A stretch of DNA of 64,000 nucleotides from CAVPPA01 sp963841325 (GCA_963841325.1 CAWJBZ010000002.1:50558-114557); one strand, 5' to 3'; shown: positions 8,455 through 18,401, counted from the stretch's first letter. The notes: generated from the sequence alone by a model not told the origin. Numbers and translations are program-made.

Positions 8455-9771
8455 ATGCATAACGCCAACCCTTTATTTCCAAATAGCGACAACGACACGC
8501 CACCACCGGATAATAGTTATCTACTACCTAAACAACAACCCAAGACACAATCGCCTAGTGGCAGTGTTCAGGGAGCTAAGGTAGCCGCTGATCTGATTCG
8601 CGAAAAATTAGCCCGGATTTATGCTCAAGAACCCGATCCACTAGCTGAGGAACGTGAAGCGGCGGTCATTAAACCCCGCAGTAAACATCAGCAATTCATG
8701 TATCAATTGAGTACTTCCGGTAAGAGCTTGGCTGACATTCAAACCGAGTGGCACAAATATTATGCCGATCTGCCTGACCATGAAAAACATGAAGTCTGGC
8801 AAGAATTCTATGAGGATTACGCGGCCAGCCAACCAGGACATATTCACCACCCATATTCAACTACGCATTTACCGCAAATTCATCAGGCCAGCGCTAGCTA
8901 TCATCCAATCCATCAGCCAACAGCGATAGCCGGTATACCGACAATGGTAGTTTCCGCTCCGCAACCTGAAGCACTCACCCAAACCAAGACTAGCAATACC
9001 GCTTCAATCCGGCAAAAAATACGGGATAAAGTAACTGCTGGCGGGCGACTGAAGGCTAAACATCATTTACAATCTCTTGGATTCGGTATTGCTGTTGGTC
9101 TAGTAGTCCTAATTATTTTCATGTTTAGCTTTTTTAACGAAGTATTTATCACGCCGTTCATCCAACCCAGCCGGACTTCTAGTGCCACACCGATAATTAT
9201 CGACCCCAGTAGTGTAACGGTCAGTAGCACACCTCAAGTCATTATCACCAAAATTAATGTCGATATACCGGTCGACTTTACCGAAACCAGTACCAATGAG
9301 GCAGTTATTGAGAGTGATCTGAATAGCGGCATCGTCCATTACCCAACTACCGTTTTACCGGGCCAAATCGGCAATACCGCTTATTTCGGGCACTCCAGTA
9401 ATAACATCTTTAATCCTGGCAAGTACAAGTTCGCTTTTGTGTTGTTGCACACCATAGTGCCGGGCGATACCTTTTATATTGTTTATAATGGCCAGGTATT
9501 TATATACAAGGTCTTCGAGCGAGAAATCGTCAGTCCGACTGATGTCGCTGTGTTAAGTAATGTCCCTGACCATCTAGCAACCGCTACTTTAATCACTTGT
9601 GACCCGCCGGGTACCAGTATTAACCGTCTAATTGTAGTCGGTGATCAGATCAGTCCAGTTCCAGCCAATAACAGTGGTGGCAATAATACTTCCGCTTCGT
9701 TATCACCCGCGACCCAATTACCCGGAAATGGACCATCTTTGTGGAGTCGTTTATGGAACTGGTTATTTTAG
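8455..9771 (+). CDS. sortase with long cytoplasmic N-terminal region
   Basis: A 438-residue sortase-fold transpeptidase. About 200 polar, Pro/Gln/His-rich residues precede one transmembrane helix (~205-228, GFGIAVGLVVLIIF), and the catalytic beta-barrel follows outside the cell. The triad is visible: His313 in YFGHSS, Cys382 in TLITCDPPG and Arg391 in INRLIV. Sortases join LPXTG-like surface proteins to peptidoglycan or to each other. No LPXTG substrate is encoded next to it, and the exact class is unclear. TATAAT at 8414-8419 gives a short leader. The long cytosolic part is unusual, since most sortases have only a short tail there. Confidence 0.88.
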   Translation: MHNANPLFPNSDNDTPPPDNSYLLPKQQPKTQSPSGSVQGAKVAADLIREKLARIYAQEPDPLAEEREAAVIKPRSKHQQFMYQLSTSGKSLADIQTEWHKYYADLPDHEKHEVWQEFYEDYAASQPGHIHHPYSTTHLPQIHQASASYHPIHQPTAIAGIPTMVVSAPQPEALTQTKTSNTASIRQKIRDKVTAGGRLKAKHHLQSLGFGIAVGLVVLIIFMFSFFNEVFITPFIQPSRTSSATPIIIDPSSVTVSSTPQVIITKINVDIPVDFTETSTNEAVIESDLNSGIVHYPTTVLPGQIGNTAYFGHSSNNIFNPGKYKFAFVLLHTIVPGDTFYIVYNGQVFIYKVFEREIVSPTDVAVLSNVPDHLATATLITCDPPGTSINRLIVVGDQISPVPANNSGGNNTSASLSPATQLPGNGPSLWSRLWNWLF

Positions 9772-9783
9772 ATAGTCGTCCAG

Positions 9784-11277
9784 TTAGATGTCGGCCGGGG
9801 TTAGTAGCGGTGTTGAAGTCAGTAGCTCATGACCTGGTTCTGTAGATGACGGCACTAAGGCCAATAGATACTTATAGCTGGGATCAAAGTAGGGCGGAAA
9901 CTGCGGGTCGGCCGAAACCAGGACTTGATGGTTACTGCCATCATAATCAAACACATTTAATTGACCGTGACTGACATAAATTAGTTGGGCACCGTTCATC
10001 CAAGTCAAGTGTGTCTGCGGAGCATCTAAGGTATCCGGTAACGCATAGTTATAAGCTTGGGTGTTTTCGATATCATAAATGCCAACATTTAAACTGTTTT
10101 CAAATAAAATATATTGGCCGTTTCCAGAGAATGACAGGTAGTTTGGTGCGGTGATCCGGAAGGCTTGAATTGGCACCGGTAAACTATTTTGTTGATTAGT
10201 AGTCTGGCTAGCCGAGTTTTCGTAGATGTAAGCAGCATTTTCACTGCTGGCCGCAATGGCTACATATAAATTACCGTTATAGGTTGTAAGGTTGAGTAAA
10301 TAATTAGTATTAGTGGCAGCATGACGGATGACATAAGTGTTACTGCCGTTGTAATAATCAACATTGACTTCGGCAGTATTGTCCGGATCAGGCGTGACAT
10401 AAAGTAGATTATTACTGCCGTAAGCTGTAAAAGCCAGTACTTTGTTGACATAAGGTTGAAGCTGGGGCGCACTCAAAGAATCTTGGTAGAGGGTATTGGT
10501 GGTGGTGTCTAGTACTAAATATTGATTAGACAATTCGTTAGCTAATTGAACAGCATACCCGGTAGTCGGTAAAGCTAATTGTTGGGTTAGATTTACTGAC
10601 TGATCCGGAGCGCTAATATCCAATAGGATGTATTCGGTGTTACCGCCGTAAAGATGCTTCAGTAGAACATAGGAGTTATCGCTTGACCAACCAACCGCTT
10701 GTAAACTTTGCGCTGCAGTGGAGGCGGTTAATAATCCGTTCGGTAAACTGATGGTAGTTGGTGGTAGCTGCGGGCTATTTAAATCATAAAGATCAAAGGT
10801 GCTTAAAGAATTAGTTTGGGCTATTACTAACCAACGTTGATCCAAGCTTTGAGTGATCAAAGTTGGGGCAGTGGCATAATCATGAACAGTAGAAGTGGTC
10901 AAGTTTGTGGGAAATAAAAATGGATATTCATAGTAGACTATCTGACCGCCCGGAACGACAATAGTTCGTTGCCAACTGCGATAACCAGTGCGTTGCAATT
11001 TAATGTTATAGGTTCCGGACTGTAGCAAAAGGCGGGTATCAGTACTGCTGCTAGATAGTAAACCATTAACATATATTTGAGCCGGGTTAGGAGTGGTCGA
11101 CAAATAGATCATGCCATCTTGAATTACCTGACCGTTTTTATAACTAAATCCATAGGCAATAAATATCACAATAGTAGTAGTTAAAATAAGTGCCAAACCG
11201 ACCAGGAAGTAGCCAATAATCACCATAATGCTATACCGCCGGCGTTGTTCAGGATTCATAAAATCAATAGTTTCCAC
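9784..11277 (-). CDS. membrane-anchored PEGA-domain protein with beta-propeller-like region
   Basis: A 497-residue protein with one N-terminal transmembrane helix (~15-40) and an extracytoplasmic PEGA domain (~55-115, GMIYLSTTPNPAQIYVNG through KLQRTGYRSWQRTIVV). A long region of repeated strand patterns follows, resembling TolB/WD-type propeller blades (for example QSLQAVGWSSDNSYVLLK and NGQYILFENSLNVGIYD). PEGA domains occur in surface proteins. A ligand cannot be inferred. It starts with GTG preceded by AAGGG at 7-nt spacing. It converges with the sortase gene (12-bp gap). Confidence 0.8.
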   Translation of the reverse strand: METIDFMNPEQRRRYSIMVIIGYFLVGLALILTTTIVIFIAYGFSYKNGQVIQDGMIYLSTTPNPAQIYVNGLLSSSSTDTRLLLQSGTYNIKLQRTGYRSWQRTIVVPGGQIVYYEYPFLFPTNLTTSTVHDYATAPTLITQSLDQRWLVIAQTNSLSTFDLYDLNSPQLPPTTISLPNGLLTASTAAQSLQAVGWSSDNSYVLLKHLYGGNTEYILLDISAPDQSVNLTQQLALPTTGYAVQLANELSNQYLVLDTTTNTLYQDSLSAPQLQPYVNKVLAFTAYGSNNLLYVTPDPDNTAEVNVDYYNGSNTYVIRHAATNTNYLLNLTTYNGNLYVAIAASSENAAYIYENSASQTTNQQNSLPVPIQAFRITAPNYLSFSGNGQYILFENSLNVGIYDIENTQAYNYALPDTLDAPQTHLTWMNGAQLIYVSHGQLNVFDYDGSNHQVLVSADPQFPPYFDPSYKYLLALVPSSTEPGHELLTSTPLLTPADI

Positions 11278-11360
11278 GATTTAGCCCTTATCTAATTAAA
11301 GGAGTCCATAACTAATAATCAGTGAATAATTTTGGGTATTCGACCGTAGCTATTATGGAA

Positions 11361-11385
11361 CCTCTTGCATTATATACGCAAGAGG
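11361..11385. repeat. 8-bp inverted repeat in a divergent promoter region
   Basis: CCTCTTGC (11361-11368) and GCAAGAGG (11378-11385) are perfect inverted repeats around a 9-nt AT-rich centre. They sit between the divergent genes ending and starting at 11277 and 11436. This could be an operator or an RNA hairpin. Neither side has a T-run. Confidence 0.5.
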
Positions 11386-11435
11386 GACTAAGATAAGAAT
11401 ATTCCGCTTAAGCGAACCAGGGATAACAAAGAGAC

Positions 11436-12545
11436 GTGACTACAAAAGCAAATGTTCTTGAGTTAAATGGCCAGCCTTATGACGCCATTACGGGTTTGTT
11501 GATGGCTAATCATCCAGCCCATCGAGCTGTCAAAGTGATTGACGGTATTATTAATCCATCCCATCGAGCACCAGTTGAAGTTACTCCCAAACCCGCTCCA
11601 ACTAGTTATAAAATTAGAACCAATCAGCCGTCAGATCATCCGACCGGACGAGTTTTTGATATCCACCGTTTACCAGGACATCCGGGGGCACATCATCAAC
11701 CCCAGCACGCCACTACCTTGATGCGCCATGCCGTTCATCGGCCAGCGACTGCCTTAAAACGTTACACTAAAGTGGTCGCTTCAACTGACAAATTATCTCG
11801 GTTACCGCACTTCGATATCGTGCCTAAGCTCTCGATTGACAGCATTGACCAAGCTCGCCTAAAGCGAGCCAAGCGGATAGCCAAGAGTAAGTTAGTTAGT
11901 CGGTTTGGTAATATTTCCGCACCTCCGACCGCCATTCACCATCCTAAGCCAGTCTTGGTGACCAAAACCGCTCCACCGCCAGCCCTTAGTTTAAGCCGGC
12001 CATCGGACGCCATCTTTGAACAAGCTTTAGCTCGAGCCGATAGCCACTTGCAGCCAGCTTACAAGCACAAACGAATAAATCACAAAGCCCGTTTGCGACG
12101 AATTACTAGTGTCGCGACTGCGACTTTGGCAATTTTATTAATTATCGGTTTCGTAGCCTACCAAAATGCCGCCAACATCCAACTACGTATTGCATCTAGC
12201 CAAGCCGGGATTAATGCCACGCTACCTAAGTGGCGTCCGGCCGGGTTTGCTATCGGCAAGTTTTCATATAGCCCCGGTACCGTGGCCATTAATTTCCAAA
12301 GCAGTACCGGGAACCGGTCATTTAGTATTACCCAAACAGCTTCATCATGGAGCAGTAATACCTTGTTTAATAATTTTGTTTATCCTGATAGTAATTCCTA
12401 CGAGGCATTACAAGCCGCCGGTAAGACTATTTATACCTATAATAATAATGACGCCACCTGGGTCAGTAACGGTATCTGGTACAAATTGGTCAGTGATGGC
12501 TCGCTTAGTACCAGTCAATTAGTGACTATCGCCGCCAGCATGTAA
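11436..12545 (+). CDS. single-pass membrane protein with basic cytoplasmic N-terminus, unknown function
   Basis: A 369-residue protein with a GTG start. The first ~210 residues are His-, Pro- and basic-rich and probably disordered (for example HRPATALKRYTKVV). One transmembrane helix follows at ~228-248 (VATATLAILLIIGFVAYQ). The C-terminal 120 residues form an extracytoplasmic domain (PKWRPAGFAIGKFSYSPGTV, then FSITQTASSWSS) that resembles the DUF4367 type of small beta-rich sensor domain. It has no recognised function. It is divergent from the PEGA gene and upstream of GluRS. Confidence 0.65.
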   Translation: MTTKANVLELNGQPYDAITGLLMANHPAHRAVKVIDGIINPSHRAPVEVTPKPAPTSYKIRTNQPSDHPTGRVFDIHRLPGHPGAHHQPQHATTLMRHAVHRPATALKRYTKVVASTDKLSRLPHFDIVPKLSIDSIDQARLKRAKRIAKSKLVSRFGNISAPPTAIHHPKPVLVTKTAPPPALSLSRPSDAIFEQALARADSHLQPAYKHKRINHKARLRRITSVATATLAILLIIGFVAYQNAANIQLRIASSQAGINATLPKWRPAGFAIGKFSYSPGTVAINFQSSTGNRSFSITQTASSWSSNTLFNNFVYPDSNSYEALQAAGKTIYTYNNNDATWVSNGIWYKLVSDGSLSTSQLVTIAASM

Positions 12546-12597
12546 TTAAAGTTCTTCATTTTGCGGTTTATCTGGGAAAGCCTTATACTTCAAGTAC

Positions 12598-14037
12598 ATG
12601 GCACCATCTGTTCGTACCCGCTTTGCACCTAGCCCAACCGGCTCTTTGCATGTCGGTAGTATTCGGACCGCGCTTTTTGCCTGGTTGGTTGCTCGTCATA
12701 GCCAGGGACAATTTATTCTCAGAATTGAGGATACCGACCAAGCCCGCCATATTCAAAGCGCTGAACAACATATTTTTGACAGTTTGCAGGCCTTAGGGCT
12801 GAATTACGACGAAGGTCCGGATGTCGGCGGACCCTATGCGCCATATCGCCAAAGCGAACGATTATCGACCTACCGAAACTGGGCCCAAAAATTAATAAGT
12901 AGTGGCCGAGCTTATGCCGATCCTTACACCCCCGAGGAAGTCCAATCATTCCGTAACCAAGCCAACCTAGCCAAACAGCCATTTTTGTTCCGTAACCACC
13001 GCCCAAATAATCCACCGCTATGGGATGGTACTAAGCCTTTACGGTTTAAGTCTGATCCCAAAGTTTGCCACTGGCATGATGAAGTGATGGGCGATTTGCA
13101 TACCGGACCTGAAGTAATAGATGATTTTATATTGATTAAATCAGATGGATTTCCAACTTATAACTTTGCTCATATTATTGATGATGCCGAGATGAAAATA
13201 ACCCATATTATTCGGGGCCAAGAGTTTATTGCCAGCATACCCAACTATTTAAATGTCTATGAAGCTTTAGATCTAGCACCACCTTTGATGGCCACTATGC
13301 CGTACGTCTTAGGGCCAGATGGTAAGAAGAAATTATCTAAACGTGATGGTGCTAAAGATGTACTTGATTATATTCAGAATGGTTTTTTACCAGACGCTTT
13401 AGTCAATTTCATCGCATTACTTGGTTGGAACGACGGGACTGAACAAGAAATATTTAGCCGGGAAGAGTTAATCCAAAAGTTTTCGCTGGCCCGTGTTGGT
13501 CGTAGCGGAGCAATATTTGATGACCGACGTTTACTTTGGATGAATGGTTATTATATCCGTCAACTACCACTTGAAGACTTGATTGAAAAAGTCAGTAATT
13601 ATTGGCCTAAGGAAGCCGCCCAAGCTACTGCCGATTTCAAAAAAGCGGTTCTACGGTTAGTTCAGGAACGTCTTAAATACTTTGAGGAATTACCGGAGTT
13701 AACTAGTTTTTTCTTTAGCGATCTGCCAGTCAAACCGGAATTGTGGCAGTCGCATCCGCAATTACAAAAACTATCTAACATTGAATTAATGGAACTATTA
13801 AAGCAGAGTCGGGAAAGCTTAGCCCAAAGTAATTTTGAATTAAATGATTTGGTTGAACAACTTAATCAATTACTAGTTCAAACTGCTCAAAAGCCGGTTG
13901 TTTTATTTAGTTTGATTCGAATCGCCACTACTCAAGCCCCAGCTAGTCCGGGATTAGCGGATACTTTATTAATCTTGGGTAAAGAGACCACCTTACGCCG
14001 AATTGATCAGATGCTGCAAGCACTTACTAAAGACTAA
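12598..14037 (+). CDS. gltX: glutamyl-tRNA synthetase
   Basis: A 479-residue class I synthetase that charges tRNA-Glu. It has the start FAPSPTGSLHVGSIRTALF with HVGS as the HIGH motif, the KMSKS equivalent KLSKR at ~245, and a discriminating GluRS C-terminal anticodon-binding domain. CPR bacteria commonly lack GlnRS, so this enzyme may also misacylate tRNA-Gln for GatCAB, but that cannot be tested here. TATACT ends 8 nt before the ATG and there is no ribosome-binding site, which suggests a leaderless message. Confidence 0.97.
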   Translation: MAPSVRTRFAPSPTGSLHVGSIRTALFAWLVARHSQGQFILRIEDTDQARHIQSAEQHIFDSLQALGLNYDEGPDVGGPYAPYRQSERLSTYRNWAQKLISSGRAYADPYTPEEVQSFRNQANLAKQPFLFRNHRPNNPPLWDGTKPLRFKSDPKVCHWHDEVMGDLHTGPEVIDDFILIKSDGFPTYNFAHIIDDAEMKITHIIRGQEFIASIPNYLNVYEALDLAPPLMATMPYVLGPDGKKKLSKRDGAKDVLDYIQNGFLPDALVNFIALLGWNDGTEQEIFSREELIQKFSLARVGRSGAIFDDRRLLWMNGYYIRQLPLEDLIEKVSNYWPKEAAQATADFKKAVLRLVQERLKYFEELPELTSFFFSDLPVKPELWQSHPQLQKLSNIELMELLKQSRESLAQSNFELNDLVEQLNQLLVQTAQKPVVLFSLIRIATTQAPASPGLADTLLILGKETTLRRIDQMLQALTKD

Positions 14038-14096
14038 TTTAGCTGACGAACCGGGTCGCTAAGAAAAAACAAAAACCATCTGATACAATAATGCTT

Positions 14097-15365
14097 ATGG
14101 ATAATGATATTCAGCCGCCCGAAAAACTACGGCCAACATCATTGCCGTCAACTGATGGTCAACAAAATAGCATCTCGCCACCCGTCGAACCGTCGACTCA
14201 GATTGATGAGCAAAAAATAGAACAAGAATTTGGTCCACCACCAGAAGAAAACCAGTCAATGAAATCACCGAATAAATTAAAATTACTGTTATTGCCAGCT
14301 TTCACCGGTCATCATTGGCCTAAAAAACGCTTATGGCTATTAATCGCCTTATTAATTGTGGCAGTGGCAGGAGTAACATCGTTGGCAGTTTTGAATTTAG
14401 ATAAGCCGCTCAAAGCAGAAGCTGCGGTGTCATCAAAAAAAGTTATTCCAGCACCAACCACAGTAGCCAGTACATTGACCGGTTTACTGGTTAGTCCGAG
14501 TGTTAATAATCGACCGGTTACCGCTATAATGATTGAAAATAGTACCGATGCTCGACCACAATCGGGATTATCTCAGGCAGGAGTAGTTTTTGAAGCGTTG
14601 GCAGAGGGCGGTATTACTCGTTTCATGGCGCTTTATCAAGACACCCAACCTAGTTATGTCGGACCGATACGCAGTGTCCGGCCGTATTACATTCAATGGG
14701 CGCTAGGATTTGATGCGCCAATTGCTCATGTCGGTGGCAGCCCTGATGCACTACAAGATTTAACCACCTGGGGTGCAAAAAATTTGGATGAGTTTTATAA
14801 CGGCAACGCTTATACACGAATATCCAGCCGCGAGGCTCCGCATAATGTTTACTCTTCAATTGCTCAATTAAACCAATTAGAGGCTAGTAAAGGATATACC
14901 AGCAGTACTTATAGTAGTTTCCCCAGGAAAAAAGAATCTCCGGAAAAAACCCCCAACGTTACCAGTATCAGTCTGACTTTTTCATCAGCTGACTACAACG
15001 TTCAATACGGTTACAACCCGACGACTAACAGTTATCTACGGAGCGAGGGCGGGGTAGCGCAAATGGATTTGAGTCAAAATGGTACTCAAGTCCAGGTTGC
15101 CCCTAAAGTAGTAGTTGCCATGATCGTGCCTTACAGTTTGGGAGCACTAGATAGTAGTGGAGCTTACTACTCAGTTTATCAAGTAATCGGCAGCGGACCA
15201 GTCTATATTTTTCAGGATGGCACTGTTGAAACTGGTACTTGGGCCAAAACCAGCAACACCGCCCAAATTACCTTTACTGCCGCTAACGGCCAAGCATTAC
15301 CTCTAAATCCCGGCCAAACCTGGATTGAAGCTCTGGCTAGTTCACAGGATCTTAATTACACCTAA
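14097..15365 (+). CDS. DUF3048 (YerB-like) membrane-anchored protein
   Basis: A 422-residue protein. A disordered N-terminus leads to one transmembrane helix (~77-100, LWLLIALLIVAVAGV), then a DUF3048 domain with its signature stretches IMIENSTDARPQSGL, VFEALAEGGITRFMALYQ and GPIRSVRPYYI, and a separate C-terminal beta domain. The family (Bacillus YerB) is an extracytoplasmic protein of unknown activity linked to cell-wall processes. The ATG at 14097 is chosen over 14091 because TACAAT (14084-14089) lies 7 nt before it, the leaderless spacing seen elsewhere here. It is followed 5 bp later by the histidine kinase gene, so the two are probably one operon. Confidence 0.88.
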   Translation: MDNDIQPPEKLRPTSLPSTDGQQNSISPPVEPSTQIDEQKIEQEFGPPPEENQSMKSPNKLKLLLLPAFTGHHWPKKRLWLLIALLIVAVAGVTSLAVLNLDKPLKAEAAVSSKKVIPAPTTVASTLTGLLVSPSVNNRPVTAIMIENSTDARPQSGLSQAGVVFEALAEGGITRFMALYQDTQPSYVGPIRSVRPYYIQWALGFDAPIAHVGGSPDALQDLTTWGAKNLDEFYNGNAYTRISSREAPHNVYSSIAQLNQLEASKGYTSSTYSSFPRKKESPEKTPNVTSISLTFSSADYNVQYGYNPTTNSYLRSEGGVAQMDLSQNGTQVQVAPKVVVAMIVPYSLGALDSSGAYYSVYQVIGSGPVYIFQDGTVETGTWAKTSNTAQITFTAANGQALPLNPGQTWIEALASSQDLNYT

Positions 15366-15370
15366 AATAT

Positions 15371-16909
15371 ATGGATAACTATCAAGCCCTACGGGCACAA
15401 ATCCGCATCTATCTTTTCCTGATAATCTTATTGGAAAATATCCTGTTAGTGGGCGGTTTTTGGATGGCTGTTAAATACCTGAATGTTTCACTTAACAACC
15501 TGTTACTGTTAGCTTACGGGGTAAGTGTTTTATTGACTATTGTCATAGCCCTGATTGCTGCCGATTACGTATTAAAACCATTAAAAGCGCTTTGGCAGGC
15601 AATTATCCATCTCTCGCCAAACGAACAGGGAGTGGCGGCACCAGATATTAACAAGTTGGTAGTTGGCCAACCGTTAGTAGCTAATTTAACCGCTCAAATC
15701 TATCAAATTGTTACTGTGGCAGAGCACTCTGAAAGTCTTAGCTTGAAACGTTATTCCAGTCTAAAGACCGATTTCATTGCCAATAATTTACCACTACCGT
15801 TAATCGTGCTCGATTCCGAACAATCAATTTTATTCATCAATAACGCCGCTTGTACTTATTTAGGCCGTAAAGCCGAGGATATACTTAATCAAAACTTTTA
15901 TTCGGTTATGAATATATCATTCCCAAGCGAACAGACCTTAGACAGTTGGCTGAAAAAAGCTAAGGAATCGGCGGTGACCGCCAGTCAGTCATGGGAGCGG
16001 GTACGGCTCAATGTCACCGACAATCAGCCCACTCGCTTATTCGACTTGGCGGCCTATTACAACAAAGACAATCCTCAACATTATGAAACTCTGTTGGTCT
16101 TATTTGACCATACCACTCAATACAGCCAGGACGATCAAGCCATCAGCTTCGTGGCTTTAAGTGTTCATGAATTACGTACTCCGTTGGCATTACTGCGCGG
16201 CTATATTGAAGCTTTTGAAGAGGAAACAGAAGGTAAGTTAAGTCCTGAGCTGCAAAGTTTTATGATTAAGATGAATGCTACCGCTCAACAATTATCAGCA
16301 TTTGTGAATAACATCTTAAATGTTGCCCGGGTTGATAATGACCAACTATCACTCCAACTCCATGAAGAAAATTGGCCGGAGATCATCCAGGGGACGGTTG
16401 ATATGATGTTGCTACGGGCTAAAGTCCGAGGTATTAAATTAACCCTTAATATACCACCGGATTTACCAACGGTTGGTGCCGACCGAGTCAGTATACAAGA
16501 GGTTATTGCTAATATCATTGACAATGCTATTAAATACAGCGGTTCATCTAAGGAAATCATTATTACAACTTGCCTGAATAATGAAGGGCTAGTGGAAACC
16601 ACTGTTCAAGACTTTGGAGTCGGAGTTGCTGCTTCAGTGTTACCTAATTTATTTACTAAATTTTATCGTGATCATCACAATCGGGCGCAAATTGGCGGCA
16701 CCGGTTTGGGGCTTTACTTATGTAAAGCGATTGTTAGCGCCCACGGTGGAAACATCTGGGTTAAAAGCACTGTCGGTAAGGGCAGTACTTTCAGTTTTAC
16801 GATATTGCCGTACGCCAAACTTGCTGAAGAGACCAAAAACAATGATAATAAAGAAATAGTCCGCAGTGCCCATGGGTGGATTAAGAACCACTCATTATAC
16901 AGGAGATAA
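15371..16909 (+). CDS. membrane histidine kinase with PAS domain
   Basis: A 512-residue kinase with two N-terminal transmembrane helices (~12-70), almost no extracellular loop, a PAS domain (~140-255, LIVLDSEQSILFINNAA) and a dimerisation/phosphoacceptor helix with His266 in LSVHELRTPL. The ATPase domain carries N-box IIDNAIKYS, G1 DFGVGV and G2 GTGLGLYLCK. It probably senses an intramembrane or cytosolic cue and phosphorylates the receiver encoded 1 bp downstream. The short gap from the DUF3048 gene suggests that protein may feed into the signal. Confidence 0.93.
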   Translation: MDNYQALRAQIRIYLFLIILLENILLVGGFWMAVKYLNVSLNNLLLLAYGVSVLLTIVIALIAADYVLKPLKALWQAIIHLSPNEQGVAAPDINKLVVGQPLVANLTAQIYQIVTVAEHSESLSLKRYSSLKTDFIANNLPLPLIVLDSEQSILFINNAACTYLGRKAEDILNQNFYSVMNISFPSEQTLDSWLKKAKESAVTASQSWERVRLNVTDNQPTRLFDLAAYYNKDNPQHYETLLVLFDHTTQYSQDDQAISFVALSVHELRTPLALLRGYIEAFEEETEGKLSPELQSFMIKMNATAQQLSAFVNNILNVARVDNDQLSLQLHEENWPEIIQGTVDMMLLRAKVRGIKLTLNIPPDLPTVGADRVSIQEVIANIIDNAIKYSGSSKEIIITTCLNNEGLVETTVQDFGVGVAASVLPNLFTKFYRDHHNRAQIGGTGLGLYLCKAIVSAHGGNIWVKSTVGKGSTFSFTILPYAKLAEETKNNDNKEIVRSAHGWIKNHSLYRR

Positions 16910-16910
16910 T

Positions 16911-17324
16911 ATGCAATCCGACGCCCCATCGTTACACTCTAATGGCAAACGCGTTCTCTGTATTGAGGACGAACATTTTATTAGTGAATTGTACGCTCGG
17001 GCACTGGGTCGCCGTGGTTATGATGTCGATATTGAGCTCGATGGTCAGCGGGGGTTGGAAAAGGCTCAAACCGATAGCTATGACATTATTCTGATCGATC
17101 TGATGGTGCCAACTACTGACGGCATTGAAATTCTACGCGTCTTGCGTGACCCGGCTAAAACACCGCACCTCAAGGCTAAAATTATCATTATTACTAATCT
17201 TGAGCAGCGTGAAGATGTCCGAGCGGATATCGAAAAACAGGCTGACGGTTATTTAGTTAAAGCTGAGATTACGCCCCGCGAGTTAGCTGATATATTAGAT
17301 AAATTAAAGATTGATAATACCTAG
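16911..17324 (+). CDS. stand-alone response regulator receiver
   Basis: A 138-residue single receiver domain. It has the acidic pocket CIEDEH, phosphoacceptor Asp63 in ILIDLMVP, the Thr in IIITNL and the Lys in YLVKAEITP. There is no DNA-binding output domain. The ATG at 16911 follows the SD-like AGGAG at correct spacing, while the upstream in-frame ATG at 16866 overlaps the kinase and lacks this. It is co-transcribed with the PAS kinase. Output must be by protein contact, as with CheY-type regulators. Confidence 0.9.
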   Translation: MQSDAPSLHSNGKRVLCIEDEHFISELYARALGRRGYDVDIELDGQRGLEKAQTDSYDIILIDLMVPTTDGIEILRVLRDPAKTPHLKAKIIIITNLEQREDVRADIEKQADGYLVKAEITPRELADILDKLKIDNT

Positions 17325-17430
17325 CACTTAGTTACCAAAACTCTTATAATAAAAACAGCTATGTATGGGCTCGTCTGATTAGGCGTTCCGCCGTACAAGC
17401 TGATTAACTTTAATAGTGGCACTTGGTGAC

Positions 17431-18108
17431 TTATTCCTGCAATTGATAAATTAATCGTTTATCGTTGTTGCGGGCACTATTTACATCAAGGCTCACTCGA
17501 TATAATTCCAAACCATGGTCTTCATAGGGATGTAATAGGGGTTCGATTTTCCCCCGGCTATCCCACGAAGGCTCCAACCAGTGAAGTTCTTCAGCTGGTT
17601 TCAAGATAACCGGCATTCGGTTATGAACCTCAGCCATTTCTTTATTCGGCTCGGTGGTAATAATCGAGAATGACCTTATTTCGCGCTTTTCCACGTCTTG
17701 CCAGGTACTCCAAAGACCGGCAAAGGCAAATAACTCTAAATCTTTGGGATGAATATAAAACGGCAGCTTCGTTTTACCGTCGCTTAGCACTTTCCACTCG
17801 TAGAAGCCCTTGGCTGGCACCAAACAGCGATGGTGCAGAATTAAACTGCGCCACATCGGTTTGGCAAAAACCGTTTCTGATTTGGCATTAATTAGCTTGT
17901 AACCAATTCTAATGTCCTTGGCCCAGTAGGGAATTAATCCCCACTTCATTAAGCTGACTTCATTGCCATTTTCGCCTTTGGTAATAATCGGCATGTATTG
18001 TCCGGGGCCGACATTGTAATTATCGTCAACCCGAATCAACGGCTTAGTGGCCAGATTAAAGCGCTCGCTAAAGCGCTTGGCTTGGTAAAGTGTATAGCGT
18101 CCACACAT
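17431..18108 (-). CDS. yedK: SRAP-domain protein (HMCES/YedK family)
   Basis: A 225-residue SRAP protein of normal length. Met is followed by the catalytic Cys2 (MCGRYTLY), which forms a thiazolidine crosslink with abasic sites in single-stranded DNA. The other active-site segments are CLVPAKGFYEWK with the Glu and EVHNRMPVIL with the His. It shields abasic sites at stalled forks and works with translesion synthesis in other organisms. It is divergent from the small ORF/Y-polymerase operon with only 26 bp between start codons. TACACT lies 7 nt before its ATG, so it is probably leaderless. Confidence 0.95.
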   Translation of the reverse strand: MCGRYTLYQAKRFSERFNLATKPLIRVDDNYNVGPGQYMPIITKGENGNEVSLMKWGLIPYWAKDIRIGYKLINAKSETVFAKPMWRSLILHHRCLVPAKGFYEWKVLSDGKTKLPFYIHPKDLELFAFAGLWSTWQDVEKREIRSFSIITTEPNKEMAEVHNRMPVILKPAEELHWLEPSWDSRGKIEPLLHPYEDHGLELYRVSLDVNSARNNDKRLIYQLQE

Positions 18109-18134
18109 AACTATTAGTGTACATGGAGGTTGTG

Positions 18135-18401
18135 ATGAGAGAAAAGATTAACGAGAAAGTTGGAGTAGTAATGTATTTCAGTGCCGAACGGCGGCGAGCC
18201 TTACCTTACGTAGTATCTTGGCATGGTCGGGATTATTATATCGGCGAGGTTGGTTATCACCATACCATCAGAGAAGGCGAGACACTGCACCATATTTACG
18301 AAGTGGTGGACAGGGATAAAACGACGGCCTTTCGTTTGAATTTAGATACTAGTAACTTGTTTTGGACTTTGGAGGTAGTCAGTGATGGGAATGCCGATTA
18401 A
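18135..18401 (+). CDS. small protein co-encoded with the Y-family polymerase
   Basis: An 88-residue protein, beta-rich, with aromatic and His residues (VVSWHGRDYYIGEVGYHHTI, HHIYEVVDRDKTTAFRL). No family is recognised. The start at 18135 has GGAGG 5 nt upstream, better than in-frame starts at 18117 or 18123. It overlaps the polymerase gene by 17 nt and is translated with it, so a role as an accessory or regulatory subunit of translesion synthesis is plausible but inferred from position only. Its length and composition do not resemble UmuD or ImuA. Confidence 0.7.
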   Translation: MREKINEKVGVVMYFSAERRRALPYVVSWHGRDYYIGEVGYHHTIREGETLHHIYEVVDRDKTTAFRLNLDTSNLFWTLEVVSDGNAD

